A stretch of 64,000 nucleotides of DNA from Rhodococcus xishaensis (GTDB lineage: Bacteria > Actinomycetota > Actinomycetes > Mycobacteriales > Mycobacteriaceae): contig NZ_RKLO01000001.1 in NCBI RefSeq assembly GCF_004011825.1, forward strand, positions 271,575 to 335,574, given 5' to 3'. A model generated the notes under the pieces. The model was not told the origin of the DNA. It saw nothing but the letters and a program-made list of their open reading frames with translations, and made no database searches. The translations under genes were made by a program, and so were the position numbers. Numbering within the stretch: position 1 is the first letter of the stretch; each line of letters starts with the position of its first letter. Below, one piece after another: positions 42,978-53,096 of the stretch.

Positions 42978-44183
42978 TCAGCAGTTGGTGGGCGCGGGCA
43001 GTCCCGCGAACCGATCCTCCAGGTATTGGAGGGCTTCGGGCAGGCCCACGAGCGCAGTCGTCATGTGTTCGGCGATGGGGTAGCCGCGGAACATCAGCGA
43101 CGCGCCGGCCTTGCAGTACCGGTCGGCCGTCGCGGCGACGGCACCGTACGGCGTCAACTGGTCGCCGACGCCCTGCCACATGAACACCGGCGCGGTCGGC
43201 ACTCTCGAGTAGTTGACCAGACTGTTCTCGCGCATCACGCCGCGCGCGGTCTCGTCTTGGAGCAGGCTCGTCGAGTTCGTGACCTCGGCGGCGCCGTACG
43301 CCTGACCCTTCGCGAAGATCATCGCGACGCACTCGTCCTTGAGTTCGTCACGCAGTGCGAGCCCTACCTGGTTCAGTTGGTCACTGATCGGCAGGCGATC
43401 CGGATACTCGCGCTCGAGTCCGAGAGCGGCGGCGAATCCGAGGCCGAATCCGGGATGCCGGTCCATCTGGCCGAGGCCTAGGGCCATCTCCTCGATGTCC
43501 GCCGGGACGCCGCCCTGCGCGACGCCGACGAGTTCGACGTCGGGCGCGTACGTGGAATTCATCGCGGCCGCCCACGCGGTGGACAAGCCGCCACCGGAGT
43601 ATCCGGCCAGCGCCACTGGACTGTCGGACAGGCGCAGCTCCGGCAGTTGCTTGACGGCGCGGACGCCGTCGAGCGTGATCATCCCGCCGAGCCTGGCGGC
43701 GCCGTACGCGCTGGTGGGACCCAAGTGGTCGGGGATCGCAACCGCCCACCCCCTCGCCAGTGCGGCCGGCAGGCCGAGGACGTCTGAGATCTCTCCGGTC
43801 ATCAGTCCCGTGGATGGGGCGCAGCGCAGGCCGAGTGAGTTCACGATTACCTGGTAGGAGAGGACCGGGATGTCCGAGGGCGCGTTCACGGGCTTGACAA
43901 CCGTGGTGATTGCCGGGATCGGCTTACCGGCCGAGTTGGTGGACCGGTACTTGATCTGCCACACCTCGTGCCCCGGCAGCAGCCACGTGTCCTGACGACG
44001 GCTCGCGAGGACGTCGCCAGGGGCCGTCGAGTTGATGTCGGCGGGCGCGGCGAAGAACGGGTCCGGTAGAGGGGTGGGATACGCGGGGGCGGACGAGGTC
44101 GTCGGTGCCGAGACGGTTGCTGCGGCCAGTGCCGCCAATACGAGTGCCATGAAAGTTGTAGATCGACGTGCCAACGACTCCAT
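42978..44183 (-). CDS. secreted lipase (LIP family)
   Basis: A 401-residue secreted alpha/beta-hydrolase. A signal peptide of ~30 residues (TFMALVLAALAAATVSAPTT) is followed by the mature enzyme. The nucleophile elbow is ALAGYSGGGLSTAWAA (Ser near 195). VFMWQGVGDQLTPYG (about 333) contains the Asp region and YPIAEHMTTAL (about 372) the catalytic His. Four cysteines suggest two disulfides. This is the secretory lipase family (Candida LIP-like) common in mycolate actinobacteria, acting on host or environmental acylglycerols. It is convergent with the transporter; the start is ATG 44183. Confidence 0.88.
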   Translation of the reverse strand: MESLARRSTTFMALVLAALAAATVSAPTTSSAPAYPTPLPDPFFAAPADINSTAPGDVLASRRQDTWLLPGHEVWQIKYRSTNSAGKPIPAITTVVKPVNAPSDIPVLSYQVIVNSLGLRCAPSTGLMTGEISDVLGLPAALARGWAVAIPDHLGPTSAYGAARLGGMITLDGVRAVKQLPELRLSDSPVALAGYSGGGLSTAWAAAMNSTYAPDVELVGVAQGGVPADIEEMALGLGQMDRHPGFGLGFAAALGLEREYPDRLPISDQLNQVGLALRDELKDECVAMIFAKGQAYGAAEVTNSTSLLQDETARGVMRENSLVNYSRVPTAPVFMWQGVGDQLTPYGAVAATADRYCKAGASLMFRGYPIAEHMTTALVGLPEALQYLEDRFAGLPAPTNC

Positions 44184-44396
44184 GAAATTGCCCCCAATGC
44201 AGAATTGAAAGCCACCGGATCGTACGCCTGAGGCACGACACTAACGGAATCGCGGGTACCGGAAGGTGAAATAGGTTGGACCGAGGCATCCGGACGTGTA
44301 ACCGGGCCTGGTTCGGACCTGCCGTCAAGAATCGGGATGATTCCCGTGTGCCCGTGGGTTACAGTAAATAGCTCCGCGAGAGTCGCGGGGACGTAC

Positions 44397-44768
44397 GGGG
44401 CTGAACGGTTTCGACTGCGTACGTTGAGTTAGGGGAAGCGTGTCGGTGCAGGCAAGAGACCACCGTAAGCGTCGCTGCAAACAAATAAGCGCCGATTCCA
44501 ATCAGCGCGACTACGCACTCGCTGCCTGATCAGCGACTGCGTGTCTGTCAGACCGGGTTCGCCCTCGCCCCGGATCCTGGCATCAGCTAGAGGGCTTCAC
44601 CGTTCCACTCGGTCGCGGAGTGGGGCGGGACAACCAACAGCGACTGGGATCGTCATCACGGCTTGTTCGCGGGACCGGGAGATCCGAGTAGAGGCATAGC
44701 GAACTGCACACGGAGAAGCCCTGGCAAAGCGGCGGAGGACCCGGGTTCGATTCCCGGCAGCTCCACCA
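44397..44768 (+). ncRNA. ssrA: transfer-messenger RNA (tmRNA)
   Basis: A 372-nt tmRNA. The 5' end GGGGCTGAACGGTTTCGACT and the 3' end with TTCGATTCCCGGCAGCTCCA-CCA form the tRNA-Ala-like domain; CCA is encoded. The tag frame is 44491-44529: ADSNQRDYALAA then TGA. It tags stalled proteins for ClpP degradation, together with SmpB. Pseudoknot segments fill the centre. A TACAGT box (44360-44365) is a candidate promoter, and processing by RNase P would trim the 5' end. Confidence 0.97.
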
Positions 44769-44770
44769 AA

Positions 44771-44815
44771 GGGCCTGGTCAGAGAGTAAGTCCACTTTCT
44801 CACCAGGCCTTTTTT
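44771..44815 (+). terminator. Rho-independent terminator of ssrA
   Basis: GGCCTGGT (44772-44779) pairs with ACCAGGCC (44802-44809), followed by six T. It begins directly after the tmRNA CCA end. Confidence 0.9.
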
Positions 44816-44860
44816 GCTGTCCGTCTACCCGGTTCGACTCGGAGGACTATGTTGTGGCGC

Positions 44861-45094
44861 GTGCTGAGTGGTATCGAGAAGGTCGTTGTCACGGTGTCTG
44901 CGCACCAACTGGATTCGTTCCGGAGTGTCGAGGGAAGAGCGCGGCAACAGTGGGCTCGGTCGCTCGCCGACCGCGGAGAGTCATGGCGTGACGCAGGCCT
45001 CCACCTCGTCGACAGCCAGCCGGACTCGGAGATGGTCGATCACCTCGTGTACCGGTTCGAAGGAACGACCGTCGAGTGCGTGTCAGTCAGTTGA
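44861..45094 (+). CDS. small hypothetical protein
   Basis: A 77-residue soluble protein starting VLSGIEKVVVTVSAHQLDSF and ending FEGTTVECVSVS. It is predicted alpha/beta (a strand, an Arg-rich helix EGRARQQWARSLADR, then strands) with no known motif. GTG 44861 is chosen because TATGTT lies 7 nt before it (leaderless pattern); TTG 44852, 6 nt after GGAGG, and ATG 44849 are alternatives. The function is unknown. Confidence 0.5.
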   Translation: MLSGIEKVVVTVSAHQLDSFRSVEGRARQQWARSLADRGESWRDAGLHLVDSQPDSEMVDHLVYRFEGTTVECVSVS

Positions 45095-45274
45095 GTGGCA
45101 GCGTTGGCAACGCTAGTCCTTCTTGCGATGCCAGAGTCGGCGACGGGCCGTGTGACGAAGCTCCAGGCAGCCATGCCGGTGCACGGCGACGTGGATGTCG
45201 GGAATCACGGATGTCGTCGCAGCAGCCTGCTAGTTTTCGAGGACAGGCGAGTGAACGGGAGGGGAGGGGCTTTC

Positions 45275-45709
45275 GTGCAGATCGTGGAGCGGCCGCCGGA
45301 GACGATCGTCGGAATCGAGGTTGTGGCTCCGTTCGACGACCTTTCCGTGGTGGTGCCGCAGGCGTGGGCCCGGGTGTTCGCACGGCGCAGTGACCTGCTG
45401 AGAGGCCCGGACGACGTCTTCGTCGAGTTCAGTACTGATCTGGGCGACGGTGACTACCGAGAGTTGCTCGGCGCCGTCGTCACGGTGCCGCCCCTGTCCC
45501 TGCCCGAGGGCTGGCGTCTCGGCAAGGCGCCCGCCGGCCGATATCTGCACCACCGGCACCTGGGGGACGAGGCGTCGATCACCGACAGTTTCGGAGCGAT
45601 GTATCGCTGGGCGGAGACGAACGAACAGCGACCCGGTCCGCACCGGCTCGACTTCGGATACCTACCGGACCACACTGGCCCGCACGATCTGTATCTGAGC
45701 CTCAACTAG
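45275..45709 (+). CDS. GyrI-like / effector-binding domain protein
   Basis: A 144-residue protein with the BRCT-like GyrI small-molecule-binding fold: VQIVERPPETIVGIEVVAPF (about 1-20), then VPQAWARVFARRSDL (about 27-41), ELLGAVVTVPPLSLPEGWRL (about 63-82), GRYLHHRHLG and a C-terminal LDFGYLPDHTGPHDLYLSLN. It has no DNA-binding domain, so it is a stand-alone effector-binding protein. GTG 45275 follows GGAGGGG with about 6 nt spacing; a TAGTTT box (45229-45234) is a candidate promoter. The ligand is unknown. Confidence 0.7.
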   Translation: MQIVERPPETIVGIEVVAPFDDLSVVVPQAWARVFARRSDLLRGPDDVFVEFSTDLGDGDYRELLGAVVTVPPLSLPEGWRLGKAPAGRYLHHRHLGDEASITDSFGAMYRWAETNEQRPGPHRLDFGYLPDHTGPHDLYLSLN

Positions 45710-45756
45710 CCGCGCCGGGTACCCATCCACCTTCCGGTCGGCTCCGAATCTCGCTC

Positions 45757-46383
45757 ATGGGGCTACCGAAACGAGTTGGTCGTAGGGGCACCGAACCATC
45801 GTTGACCGTTCTGGTGCTGCCCGGTGGCAAGGTCACCGATCGGCGCCGAACGAGACCGTGGCAGGTGGCCGATCTGCGCATGTGGGCCTTCACGTGGGCG
45901 CTCCGGAGACTCGGTAGCGGTATCGACGTGCGTCAGGTTCGCTACCGCCGACGCGGATGGAACGGGGACGACCGCAGCCCGGTCCACGACGTCCGGGGAG
46001 TGCTCGACGAGCTGCGGCCCTCCGGGACGCCGGTTGTGCTGATCGGACACTCGATGGGCGGTCGGGTCGCTGCTGTTGTCGCCGATGATCCACAGGTCGT
46101 GGCCCTGCTTGCGCTCGCGCCGTGGTGGCCCGACGGCGAGGGCGCCCGAATTCCGACAGCAACGCGAATGGTCGTCGTCCACGGCACCGCGGACCGTTGG
46201 ACCGATCCGCTCGCCTCGCGGATGCAGACCGAGTTGGCGGCCGCCCGGGGCGTGCCCGTGCACTGGATCGGTGTCGCCGGAGCAGGTCATGCGATGCTGC
46301 GACACCCCTGGCGCTGGCGTCGGATCGCGGTCGATTTCGTGCGCGACCAATCGCACCAGCTCTCGGCTCCGAATGTTTCGTGA
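45757..46383 (+). CDS. alpha/beta-hydrolase
   Basis: A 208-residue alpha/beta-hydrolase. LTVLVLPGGKVTDRR (about 16-30) holds the oxyanion segment, VLIGHSMGGRVAAVVA (about 94-109) the nucleophile elbow, MVVVHGTADRWTDP (about 138-151) the acid, and GVAGAGHAMLRHPWRW (about 172-187) the catalytic His. No lid domain is seen, so it is a minimal esterase-like fold. Substrate unknown. It ends 35 bp before the lipid-modification operon in the same direction and could belong to it. Confidence 0.78.
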   Translation: MGLPKRVGRRGTEPSLTVLVLPGGKVTDRRRTRPWQVADLRMWAFTWALRRLGSGIDVRQVRYRRRGWNGDDRSPVHDVRGVLDELRPSGTPVVLIGHSMGGRVAAVVADDPQVVALLALAPWWPDGEGARIPTATRMVVVHGTADRWTDPLASRMQTELAAARGVPVHWIGVAGAGHAMLRHPWRWRRIAVDFVRDQSHQLSAPNVS

Positions 46384-46418
46384 GAAACCGGTGACGAGGC
46401 AGAGGGAACGGTACAGGG

Positions 46419-47708
46419 ATGCTCGATGAGCACAGCATTCGCCGACGTCGGCGTGTTGCCGTGGTCGGCGGCGGCGTCGCCGGGCTGACGGCGTCGTGGG
46501 TGCTGTCGAAGAGTGCCGATGTGACTTTGTACGAGGCCGCCGGCCGTCTCGGTGGGCACGCCGACACCCATCGCGTCCCGACCCCGTCGGGTGATGTCAT
46601 TCCGGTCGACACCGGCTTCATCGTGCACAACGATCGCACCTATCCGACGCTGCTGCGGCTGTTCGCCGAACTCGGCGTGACCAGTCAGGACTCGGACATG
46701 AGCATGTCGATCCGGTGTGACGGTTGCGGTCTCGTGTATTCGGGTGGCCAAGGGCTGCGGGGCCTGCTGCCGACCCCGTCCACGCTCGGGCGCGCCAGGT
46801 ACATGCGAATGCTGCTCGAAGTCAGGCGCTTTCATCGGACTGCGTCGGCGATGCGGACGGACGGCGGCGACGACGATCGCACACTTCAGCAATTCCTGAC
46901 CGACGGCGCCTTCTCCGCGTACTTCACTGCCCACTTCATGACCCCGCTGGTCTCGGCGGTGTGGTCGTGCAACTCATCGACGGCACTGCAGTACCCGACC
47001 CGATCGCTGTTCGCGTTCCTCGACCACCACGGCATGCTCAGTGTCGGCGGCTCGCCGACCTGGCGGACCGTGCGCGGCGGCAGCGTCGAGTATGTGCGCC
47101 GGGTGGCCGCACGGATCGGCGAGGTGCGGGTCGATGCGCCGGTGCGGGCCGTCCACCGGCACGCCGATCGTGTCGAGATCCGCGACGACAGCGACGACCT
47201 GCGGGAGTTCGACGCCGTGGTGGTGGCTACCCACCCGCAGCAGGCGCTCAAACTGCTGGCCGCCCCTACCGCACTGCATCACGAAGTGCTCGGTGCGATG
47301 CCCTACTCGGTGAACCATGCGCAACTGCACACCGACGAGAGTGTGTTGCCCCGGGCGCCACGAGCGCGGGCTTCGTGGAACTACTGCATGCCGTCCTGCG
47401 CGAGCCGCCCAGAGCAGGTTCTCGTCAGCTACGACTTGTCGCGACTGCAACGGCTGCCCGACACCGGGGAGCGGTACGTGGTGACACTGGGCGGCAGCGA
47501 CGTCGTGGACCCGGAAAGGGTCCTCGACACGATGGAGTACGAGCATCCGCAGTACACCCCTTCCTCGCTCGCAGCGCAGCGACGGCTGCCGGAACTGAGC
47601 GATCACACCGTGGCGTTCGCGGGTGCCTACCACGGGTGGGGATTCCACGAGGATGGTGCGCTGTCGGGGGTGCGCGCCGCGGAGAGCGTCGGAGGACGGT
47701 GGACATGA
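46419..47708 (+). CDS. FAD-dependent amine-oxidase-like protein (Rv0449c-like)
   Basis: A 429-residue flavoprotein of the NAD(P)/FAD-binding oxidoreductase family. RRVAVVGGGVAGLTASWVLS (about 11-30) is the dinucleotide-binding loop, YEAAGRLGGHADTH (about 38-51) the second FAD motif, and FAGAYHGWGFHEDGALSG (about 402-419) the C-terminal flavin motif. It heads a tightly coupled operon with DUF1365, a cyclopropane-fatty-acid-synthase-like methyltransferase and DUF1295. The usual proposal is oxidation or reduction of a methylated fatty-acyl chain. The stop overlaps the next start as ATGA. Confidence 0.85.
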   Translation: MLDEHSIRRRRRVAVVGGGVAGLTASWVLSKSADVTLYEAAGRLGGHADTHRVPTPSGDVIPVDTGFIVHNDRTYPTLLRLFAELGVTSQDSDMSMSIRCDGCGLVYSGGQGLRGLLPTPSTLGRARYMRMLLEVRRFHRTASAMRTDGGDDDRTLQQFLTDGAFSAYFTAHFMTPLVSAVWSCNSSTALQYPTRSLFAFLDHHGMLSVGGSPTWRTVRGGSVEYVRRVAARIGEVRVDAPVRAVHRHADRVEIRDDSDDLREFDAVVVATHPQQALKLLAAPTALHHEVLGAMPYSVNHAQLHTDESVLPRAPRARASWNYCMPSCASRPEQVLVSYDLSRLQRLPDTGERYVVTLGGSDVVDPERVLDTMEYEHPQYTPSSLAAQRRLPELSDHTVAFAGAYHGWGFHEDGALSGVRAAESVGGRWT

Positions 47709-48448
47709 CCGGACCGGACTTTCGCGCAACCCCGGCGATCTACCGGACGACGATCACCCATTCGCGAACCGCGCCGCTGCGCAACGTTTTCCGCTACCGC
47801 AGCTACAGCTGGTACGTCGACATCGACGATCAGCCGCGGCTTCCGCGTCCACTGCGGCCGCTCGCCGGGTTCGCGCCCGGCGACCACCTGGGCGAGCCAT
47901 CGCGGAGCCTGCGGGAGAACGTCGACGCGTTCCTGTCCGCCCACGGAGTCGATCTGCATGGCGGAAAGGTCCTGCTGCTCACCAACGCCCGTGTGTTCGG
48001 GTACGTCTTCAACCCGCTCAGCGTCTTCTGGTGCTACGACTCGGACGGACGTCAGGTGTGCGTGATAGCGGAGGTGCACAACACGTACGGCCAACGGCAC
48101 TGCTATCTGCTGCAGCCCGACGCCGATGGGAACGCGCGGGTCGCCAAGGAGTTCTACGTGTCACCATTCAACGACGTGGACGGCGAGTACCGGATGACAT
48201 TGCCGCCGCCTGGTTCGCGGTTGCGGTTGGCGATCACGCTCGAGCGGCCCGGGCAGCCTCCGTTTGTCGCGGCCGTGGTGGGCGAGCGCAGGGACGCGAC
48301 GAGGCGGGAAGTGGTGGCTGCCGCCCTGGCGGTGCCCCTCGCGCCGCTGCGGGTGTCGGCACAGATCCGGTGGCAGGGAATCCGATTGTGGGCGAGAGGT
48401 TTACCCGTCCGGCCGCGACCGGAGCACCGACGGCAGGAGGCGGTGTGA
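47705..48448 (+). CDS. DUF1365 protein (Rv0448c-like)
   Basis: A 247-residue DUF1365 protein. Typical features are IYRTTITHSRTAPLRNVFRY (about 11-30), LLLTNARVFGYVFNPLSVFW (about 88-107), EVHNTYGQRHCYLL (about 119-132) and KEFYVSPFNDVDGEY (about 146-160). The His and Tyr pattern in this family suggests a metal or lipid site, but no reaction is known. It always sits between an FAD protein and a Cfa-like methyltransferase. Overlaps: ATGA with the previous gene and TGATG with the next. Confidence 0.88.
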   Translation: MTGPDFRATPAIYRTTITHSRTAPLRNVFRYRSYSWYVDIDDQPRLPRPLRPLAGFAPGDHLGEPSRSLRENVDAFLSAHGVDLHGGKVLLLTNARVFGYVFNPLSVFWCYDSDGRQVCVIAEVHNTYGQRHCYLLQPDADGNARVAKEFYVSPFNDVDGEYRMTLPPPGSRLRLAITLERPGQPPFVAAVVGERRDATRREVVAAALAVPLAPLRVSAQIRWQGIRLWARGLPVRPRPEHRRQEAV

Positions 48449-49722
48449 TGACCGCCCGGCTGGCAACTGTCGAGCTGGTACCCAACCGATGCGTGTGGGG
48501 TGACCTGCATGTCCCGCCGTCGGGTCTGCGGGCCCGTGTCGGACGTCGGGTCGTCGACGCGCTGTTCCGCAACGCCGTATCACGGCTACCGATCCGGGTC
48601 ATGTTCCCGGACGGTACGGAGCTGGGCGACCGCACCTTGCGGGACGCGCCCGAGATGCTGGTGCATCGCCCGCTGGACTTCACCGCTCGGGTGGGGGAGA
48701 GCGGACTCATCGGCTTCGGAGAGTCCTACATGGCCGGGGACTGGTCCGCGCCCGATCTCACCGCCGTGCTCGAGGTATTCGCTGCCCGCGCCGCGACGCT
48801 GATCCCCCAACCGCTGCAGCGGCTGCGGGGACTGGTGATCCCGAAGCCACCCCCCAGCGAGAAGGGCACGCCCCGCAACACCCGGGCGAACATCCCGCGA
48901 CACTACGACCTGTCGAACGAACTGTTCGAACTGTTCCTCGACTACACCCTCACCTACTCGAGCGCCCTGTTCGACCGCACCGACGTGGCCCCCTCATGGC
49001 ACGATCTGGCCGACGCGCAACGCCGCAAGATCGACCGCCTGCTCGACAAAGCCGGCGTCCGCGAGGGCAGCCGGATCCTCGAGATCGGCACCGGCTGGGG
49101 TGAACTCGCGATCCGTGCCGCCGCCCGTGGAGCGACAGTGCGATCGGTCACGCTGTCGACCGAACAGCAGCAGTTGGCACGCAACAGGGTCGCTGAGGCC
49201 GGCTTCGCCGATCGGATAGACGTGGATCTGGTGGACTACCGCCAGGTCGACGGGGAGTACGACGCGGTGGTGTCGGTCGAGATGATCGAGGCTGTGGGAC
49301 ACCAGTTCTGGGGCACCTACTTCCGCACGCTCGATCGGGTGCTCGCGCCCGGGGGGCGCGTCGCGATCCAGGCGATCACCATGCCGCACGATCGGATGCT
49401 CGCTACCCGTAACACCTACACCTGGGTGAACAAGTACATCTTCCCGGGCGGCTTCCTGCCGTCCGTGCGGGCGATCGAGGAGATCACCGAACACGAAACA
49501 AGCCTGCGCGTGCGGGAGCGACTGTCGATGGGTGACCACTATGCGCGGACGCTTCGGCTGTGGGACGAACGCTTCGCGGCGCACACCGACGACGTCGCCG
49601 GGCTCGGCTTCGACGAGGTCTTCCGTCGAATGTGGCACTTCTACCTGTGCTACTCGGAAGCCGGTTTCCGCTCCGGCTACCTCGATGTCCAGCAGATCGT
49701 TCTCGACCGGCGGGAGGAATGA
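48448..49722 (+). CDS. ufaA1: cyclopropane-fatty-acyl-phospholipid synthase-like methyltransferase (UfaA1-like)
   Basis: A 424-residue CFA-synthase family protein. An N-terminal lipid-binding region (~1-140) is followed by NIPRHYDLSNELFELFLDYT (about 149-168) and SAM motif I RILEIGTGWGELAIRAAARG (about 209-228). The active-site region is VSVEMIEAVGHQFWGTYF (about 274-291), and the C-terminus holds WHFYLCYSEAGFRSGYLD. It should add a SAM methyl group to an acyl-chain double bond in phospholipid. UfaA1 (Rv0447c) was reported to make tuberculostearic-type branches, though later work credits other genes for that role. GGAGG precedes ATG 48448. Confidence 0.9.
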   Translation: MTARLATVELVPNRCVWGDLHVPPSGLRARVGRRVVDALFRNAVSRLPIRVMFPDGTELGDRTLRDAPEMLVHRPLDFTARVGESGLIGFGESYMAGDWSAPDLTAVLEVFAARAATLIPQPLQRLRGLVIPKPPPSEKGTPRNTRANIPRHYDLSNELFELFLDYTLTYSSALFDRTDVAPSWHDLADAQRRKIDRLLDKAGVREGSRILEIGTGWGELAIRAAARGATVRSVTLSTEQQQLARNRVAEAGFADRIDVDLVDYRQVDGEYDAVVSVEMIEAVGHQFWGTYFRTLDRVLAPGGRVAIQAITMPHDRMLATRNTYTWVNKYIFPGGFLPSVRAIEEITEHETSLRVRERLSMGDHYARTLRLWDERFAAHTDDVAGLGFDEVFRRMWHFYLCYSEAGFRSGYLDVQQIVLDRREE

Positions 49723-50561
49723 TGAACGTCGTCGACAGTGTTGCCAGCCAGGTTCTGGCCCAGGACGCTAGCTCCGGATTCGACTGGGGCGGTTTCACGT
49801 TCGTTACCATCACCAGCTTGATCGCGATCGCGCTCCTCATTGTGGTCACCGCCGTGTTCGGGTTCCGGCTCGGCCGGCACAACGTAGTCGACGTCTCGTG
49901 GGGCATCGGCTTCGTGGTGATCGCGTTGGTGTCGGCAGTATTCGGGGACGGCGACCTGTGGCGCCGCTGGCTGCTCGCAGCGCTGGTCGCTGTGTGGGGT
50001 CTGCGGTTGGCGTCACACATGGCCAGACGCGGCCGCGGACGCGGTGAGGATCCCCGGTACGAGAAGATGCTCGACGACGCCGGCGGCAACCGCACACGTG
50101 CCGCGATCCGCAAGATCTATTTCACGCAGGGCATCGCTCTGTGGTTCGTCTCTCTGCCGGTGCAGGTCTCGGCCGTCACGCACGGTCGTCTCGGAGTGTT
50201 GACCGTCGTCGGCATCCTGCTGTGGATCATCGGGTTCGCATTCGAATCCGTCGGCGACGCCCAGATGTCTGCGTTCAAAGCGGACACGGCCAACCGCGGC
50301 ACGATCATGGACCGCGGGTTGTGGGGATGGACCCGGCACCCGAACTACTTCGGCGACGCGTGCATTTGGTGGGGGATCTTCCTGATCTCTGCCCAGACGT
50401 GGCCCGGAGTGCTCACCGTCCTCTCGCCGGTCGCGATGACGTACTTCCTCGTCTACGCGACCGGGGCGAGGCGGCTCGAACTGCACATGGCGCAGCGTCC
50501 CGGTTACCCCGACTACCAGCAGCGCACCAGCTACTTCCTGCCGCGACCGCCACGCCGCTGA
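49722..50561 (+). CDS. DUF1295 (steroid 5-alpha-reductase-like) membrane protein (Rv0446c-like)
   Basis: A 279-residue integral membrane protein with about six helices. The C-terminal signature GLWGWTRHPNYFGDACIWWG (about 195-214) is the NAD(P)H/substrate motif of the DUF1295/isoprenylcysteine-methyltransferase-like fold. LGRHNVVDVSWGIGFVVIAL (about 49-68) is also conserved. It may reduce the acyl-chain intermediate of the operon. ATG 49722 is 4 nt after GGAGG; ATG 49719 would be too close. In M. tuberculosis sigK and its anti-sigma gene follow this cluster; here crcB genes do. Confidence 0.85.
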   Translation: MNVVDSVASQVLAQDASSGFDWGGFTFVTITSLIAIALLIVVTAVFGFRLGRHNVVDVSWGIGFVVIALVSAVFGDGDLWRRWLLAALVAVWGLRLASHMARRGRGRGEDPRYEKMLDDAGGNRTRAAIRKIYFTQGIALWFVSLPVQVSAVTHGRLGVLTVVGILLWIIGFAFESVGDAQMSAFKADTANRGTIMDRGLWGWTRHPNYFGDACIWWGIFLISAQTWPGVLTVLSPVAMTYFLVYATGARRLELHMAQRPGYPDYQQRTSYFLPRPPRR

Positions 50562-50659
50562 GCTGGCGCGTGGCCGTCCGGGTCGGTCCGCGGCCTGCCG
50601 GCGTTCCACAATGGTCTCCACGTCTGCGGGAGCGGTCCCGGCGAGGCAAGGAGGGCGCA

Positions 50660-51025
50660 ATGTTGGAGGCGCGGGCGCTGGCCGTGGTCGTCGCGGGCGG
50701 TGCGCTCGGTTCGAGTGTGCGGTATCTGCTGTCCGAACAGTTCCCCAGCATCTGGACCGTCGCGGTGATCAACATCGTGGGCTCATTGCTGCTCGGTGTC
50801 CTTGTCGCGATGGTCGGCCCTGATCGGTTGTCCCGGCTGTTCCTCGGGGTCGGCGTCCTGGGCGGCTTCACCACCTACTCGACGTTCGAGGTCGACGTCG
50901 TACAGAACCCCGCTTCGGCGGCGCTGTACATGACTGCGACGCTGCTGCCGGCCCTTCTTGTGGCACGGATCGGCATGGCGGTCGGCGAGTACCTACACGG
51001 CAGACGGCGGAGGGAGCCGGCGTGA
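50660..51025 (+). CDS. crcB: FluC/CrcB fluoride channel subunit 1
   Basis: A 121-residue four-helix protein. GGALGSSVRYLLSE (about 13-26) is the N-terminal signature, VAVINIVGSLLLGVL (about 34-48) the second helix with the conserved Asn, and GVLGGFTTYSTFEVDVV (about 71-87) the phenylalanine/Thr-rich pore segment. Two-gene systems in Gram-positives make a heterodimeric fluoride channel. AAGGAGGG precedes ATG 50660. It overlaps the next gene by GTGA. Confidence 0.92.
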   Translation: MLEARALAVVVAGGALGSSVRYLLSEQFPSIWTVAVINIVGSLLLGVLVAMVGPDRLSRLFLGVGVLGGFTTYSTFEVDVVQNPASAALYMTATLLPALLVARIGMAVGEYLHGRRRREPA

Positions 51026-51366
51026 CGGTGTTGTGGGTCGCGCTCGGCGGGGCCATCGGAGCAGGCGTCCGATATCTCGCCGGACGGCACCTGCCCTCGT
51101 ACCGGAGCTTTCCCCTCCCCACGTTCCTGGTCAACGTCGTCGGCAGTTTCATTCTCGGCCTGCTCGCGGGTGCGACGCTGCCAGTCGCGGTGTTCGCGTT
51201 GCTCGGCACCGGGTTCTGTGGTGGGCTCACGACCTATTCGACCTTCGCGGCCGAAGCTGTCGGTTTGATCCGGATACGCCGGTCCGTGACATCCGCGCTG
51301 TATGTCACCGCAAGTCTCGTCATCGGTATCGGTTGTGCATGGGCGGGGTTTGCGATCACGTCGTGA
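51022..51366 (+). CDS. crcB: FluC/CrcB fluoride channel subunit 2
   Basis: A 114-residue four-helix protein with GGAIGAGVRYLAGRHLP (about 9-25), FLVNVVGSFILGLLAG (about 35-50) and GFCGGLTTYSTFAAEAVG (about 64-81). It pairs with the upstream subunit, most likely as a dual-topology-derived heterodimer that exports fluoride. The GTG start overlaps the upstream stop. The pgm gene follows after 57 bp, as in M. tuberculosis where pgmA and two crcB genes are adjacent. Confidence 0.92.
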   Translation: MTVLWVALGGAIGAGVRYLAGRHLPSYRSFPLPTFLVNVVGSFILGLLAGATLPVAVFALLGTGFCGGLTTYSTFAAEAVGLIRIRRSVTSALYVTASLVIGIGCAWAGFAITS

Positions 51367-51423
51367 GCCGGGCGTAGCGTCGGCACCAGCACGATGCAGC
51401 GTCTCGAGGAGTCGGAGGGTCTG

Positions 51424-53061
<1,638 letters not shown>

Positions 53062-53082
53062 TTGGTTGTCCGACTCCGCCGA

Positions 53083-53088
53083 TACATT
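53083..53088 (+). promoter_or_regulatory. leaderless promoter -10 box for the MFS gene
   Basis: TACATT, 8 nt before the ATG at 53097, without a ribosome binding site. Confidence 0.5.
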
Positions 53089-53096
53089 CGTGGGCG

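Noticed and set aside
44583-44803. Short minus-strand frames inside ssrA
   Set aside because: They lie within the tmRNA and its terminator and have no independent coding support.
50562-50659. Fluoride riboswitch before the crcB pair
   Set aside because: The interval is short and I cannot find the conserved pseudoknot segments of the fluoride aptamer.
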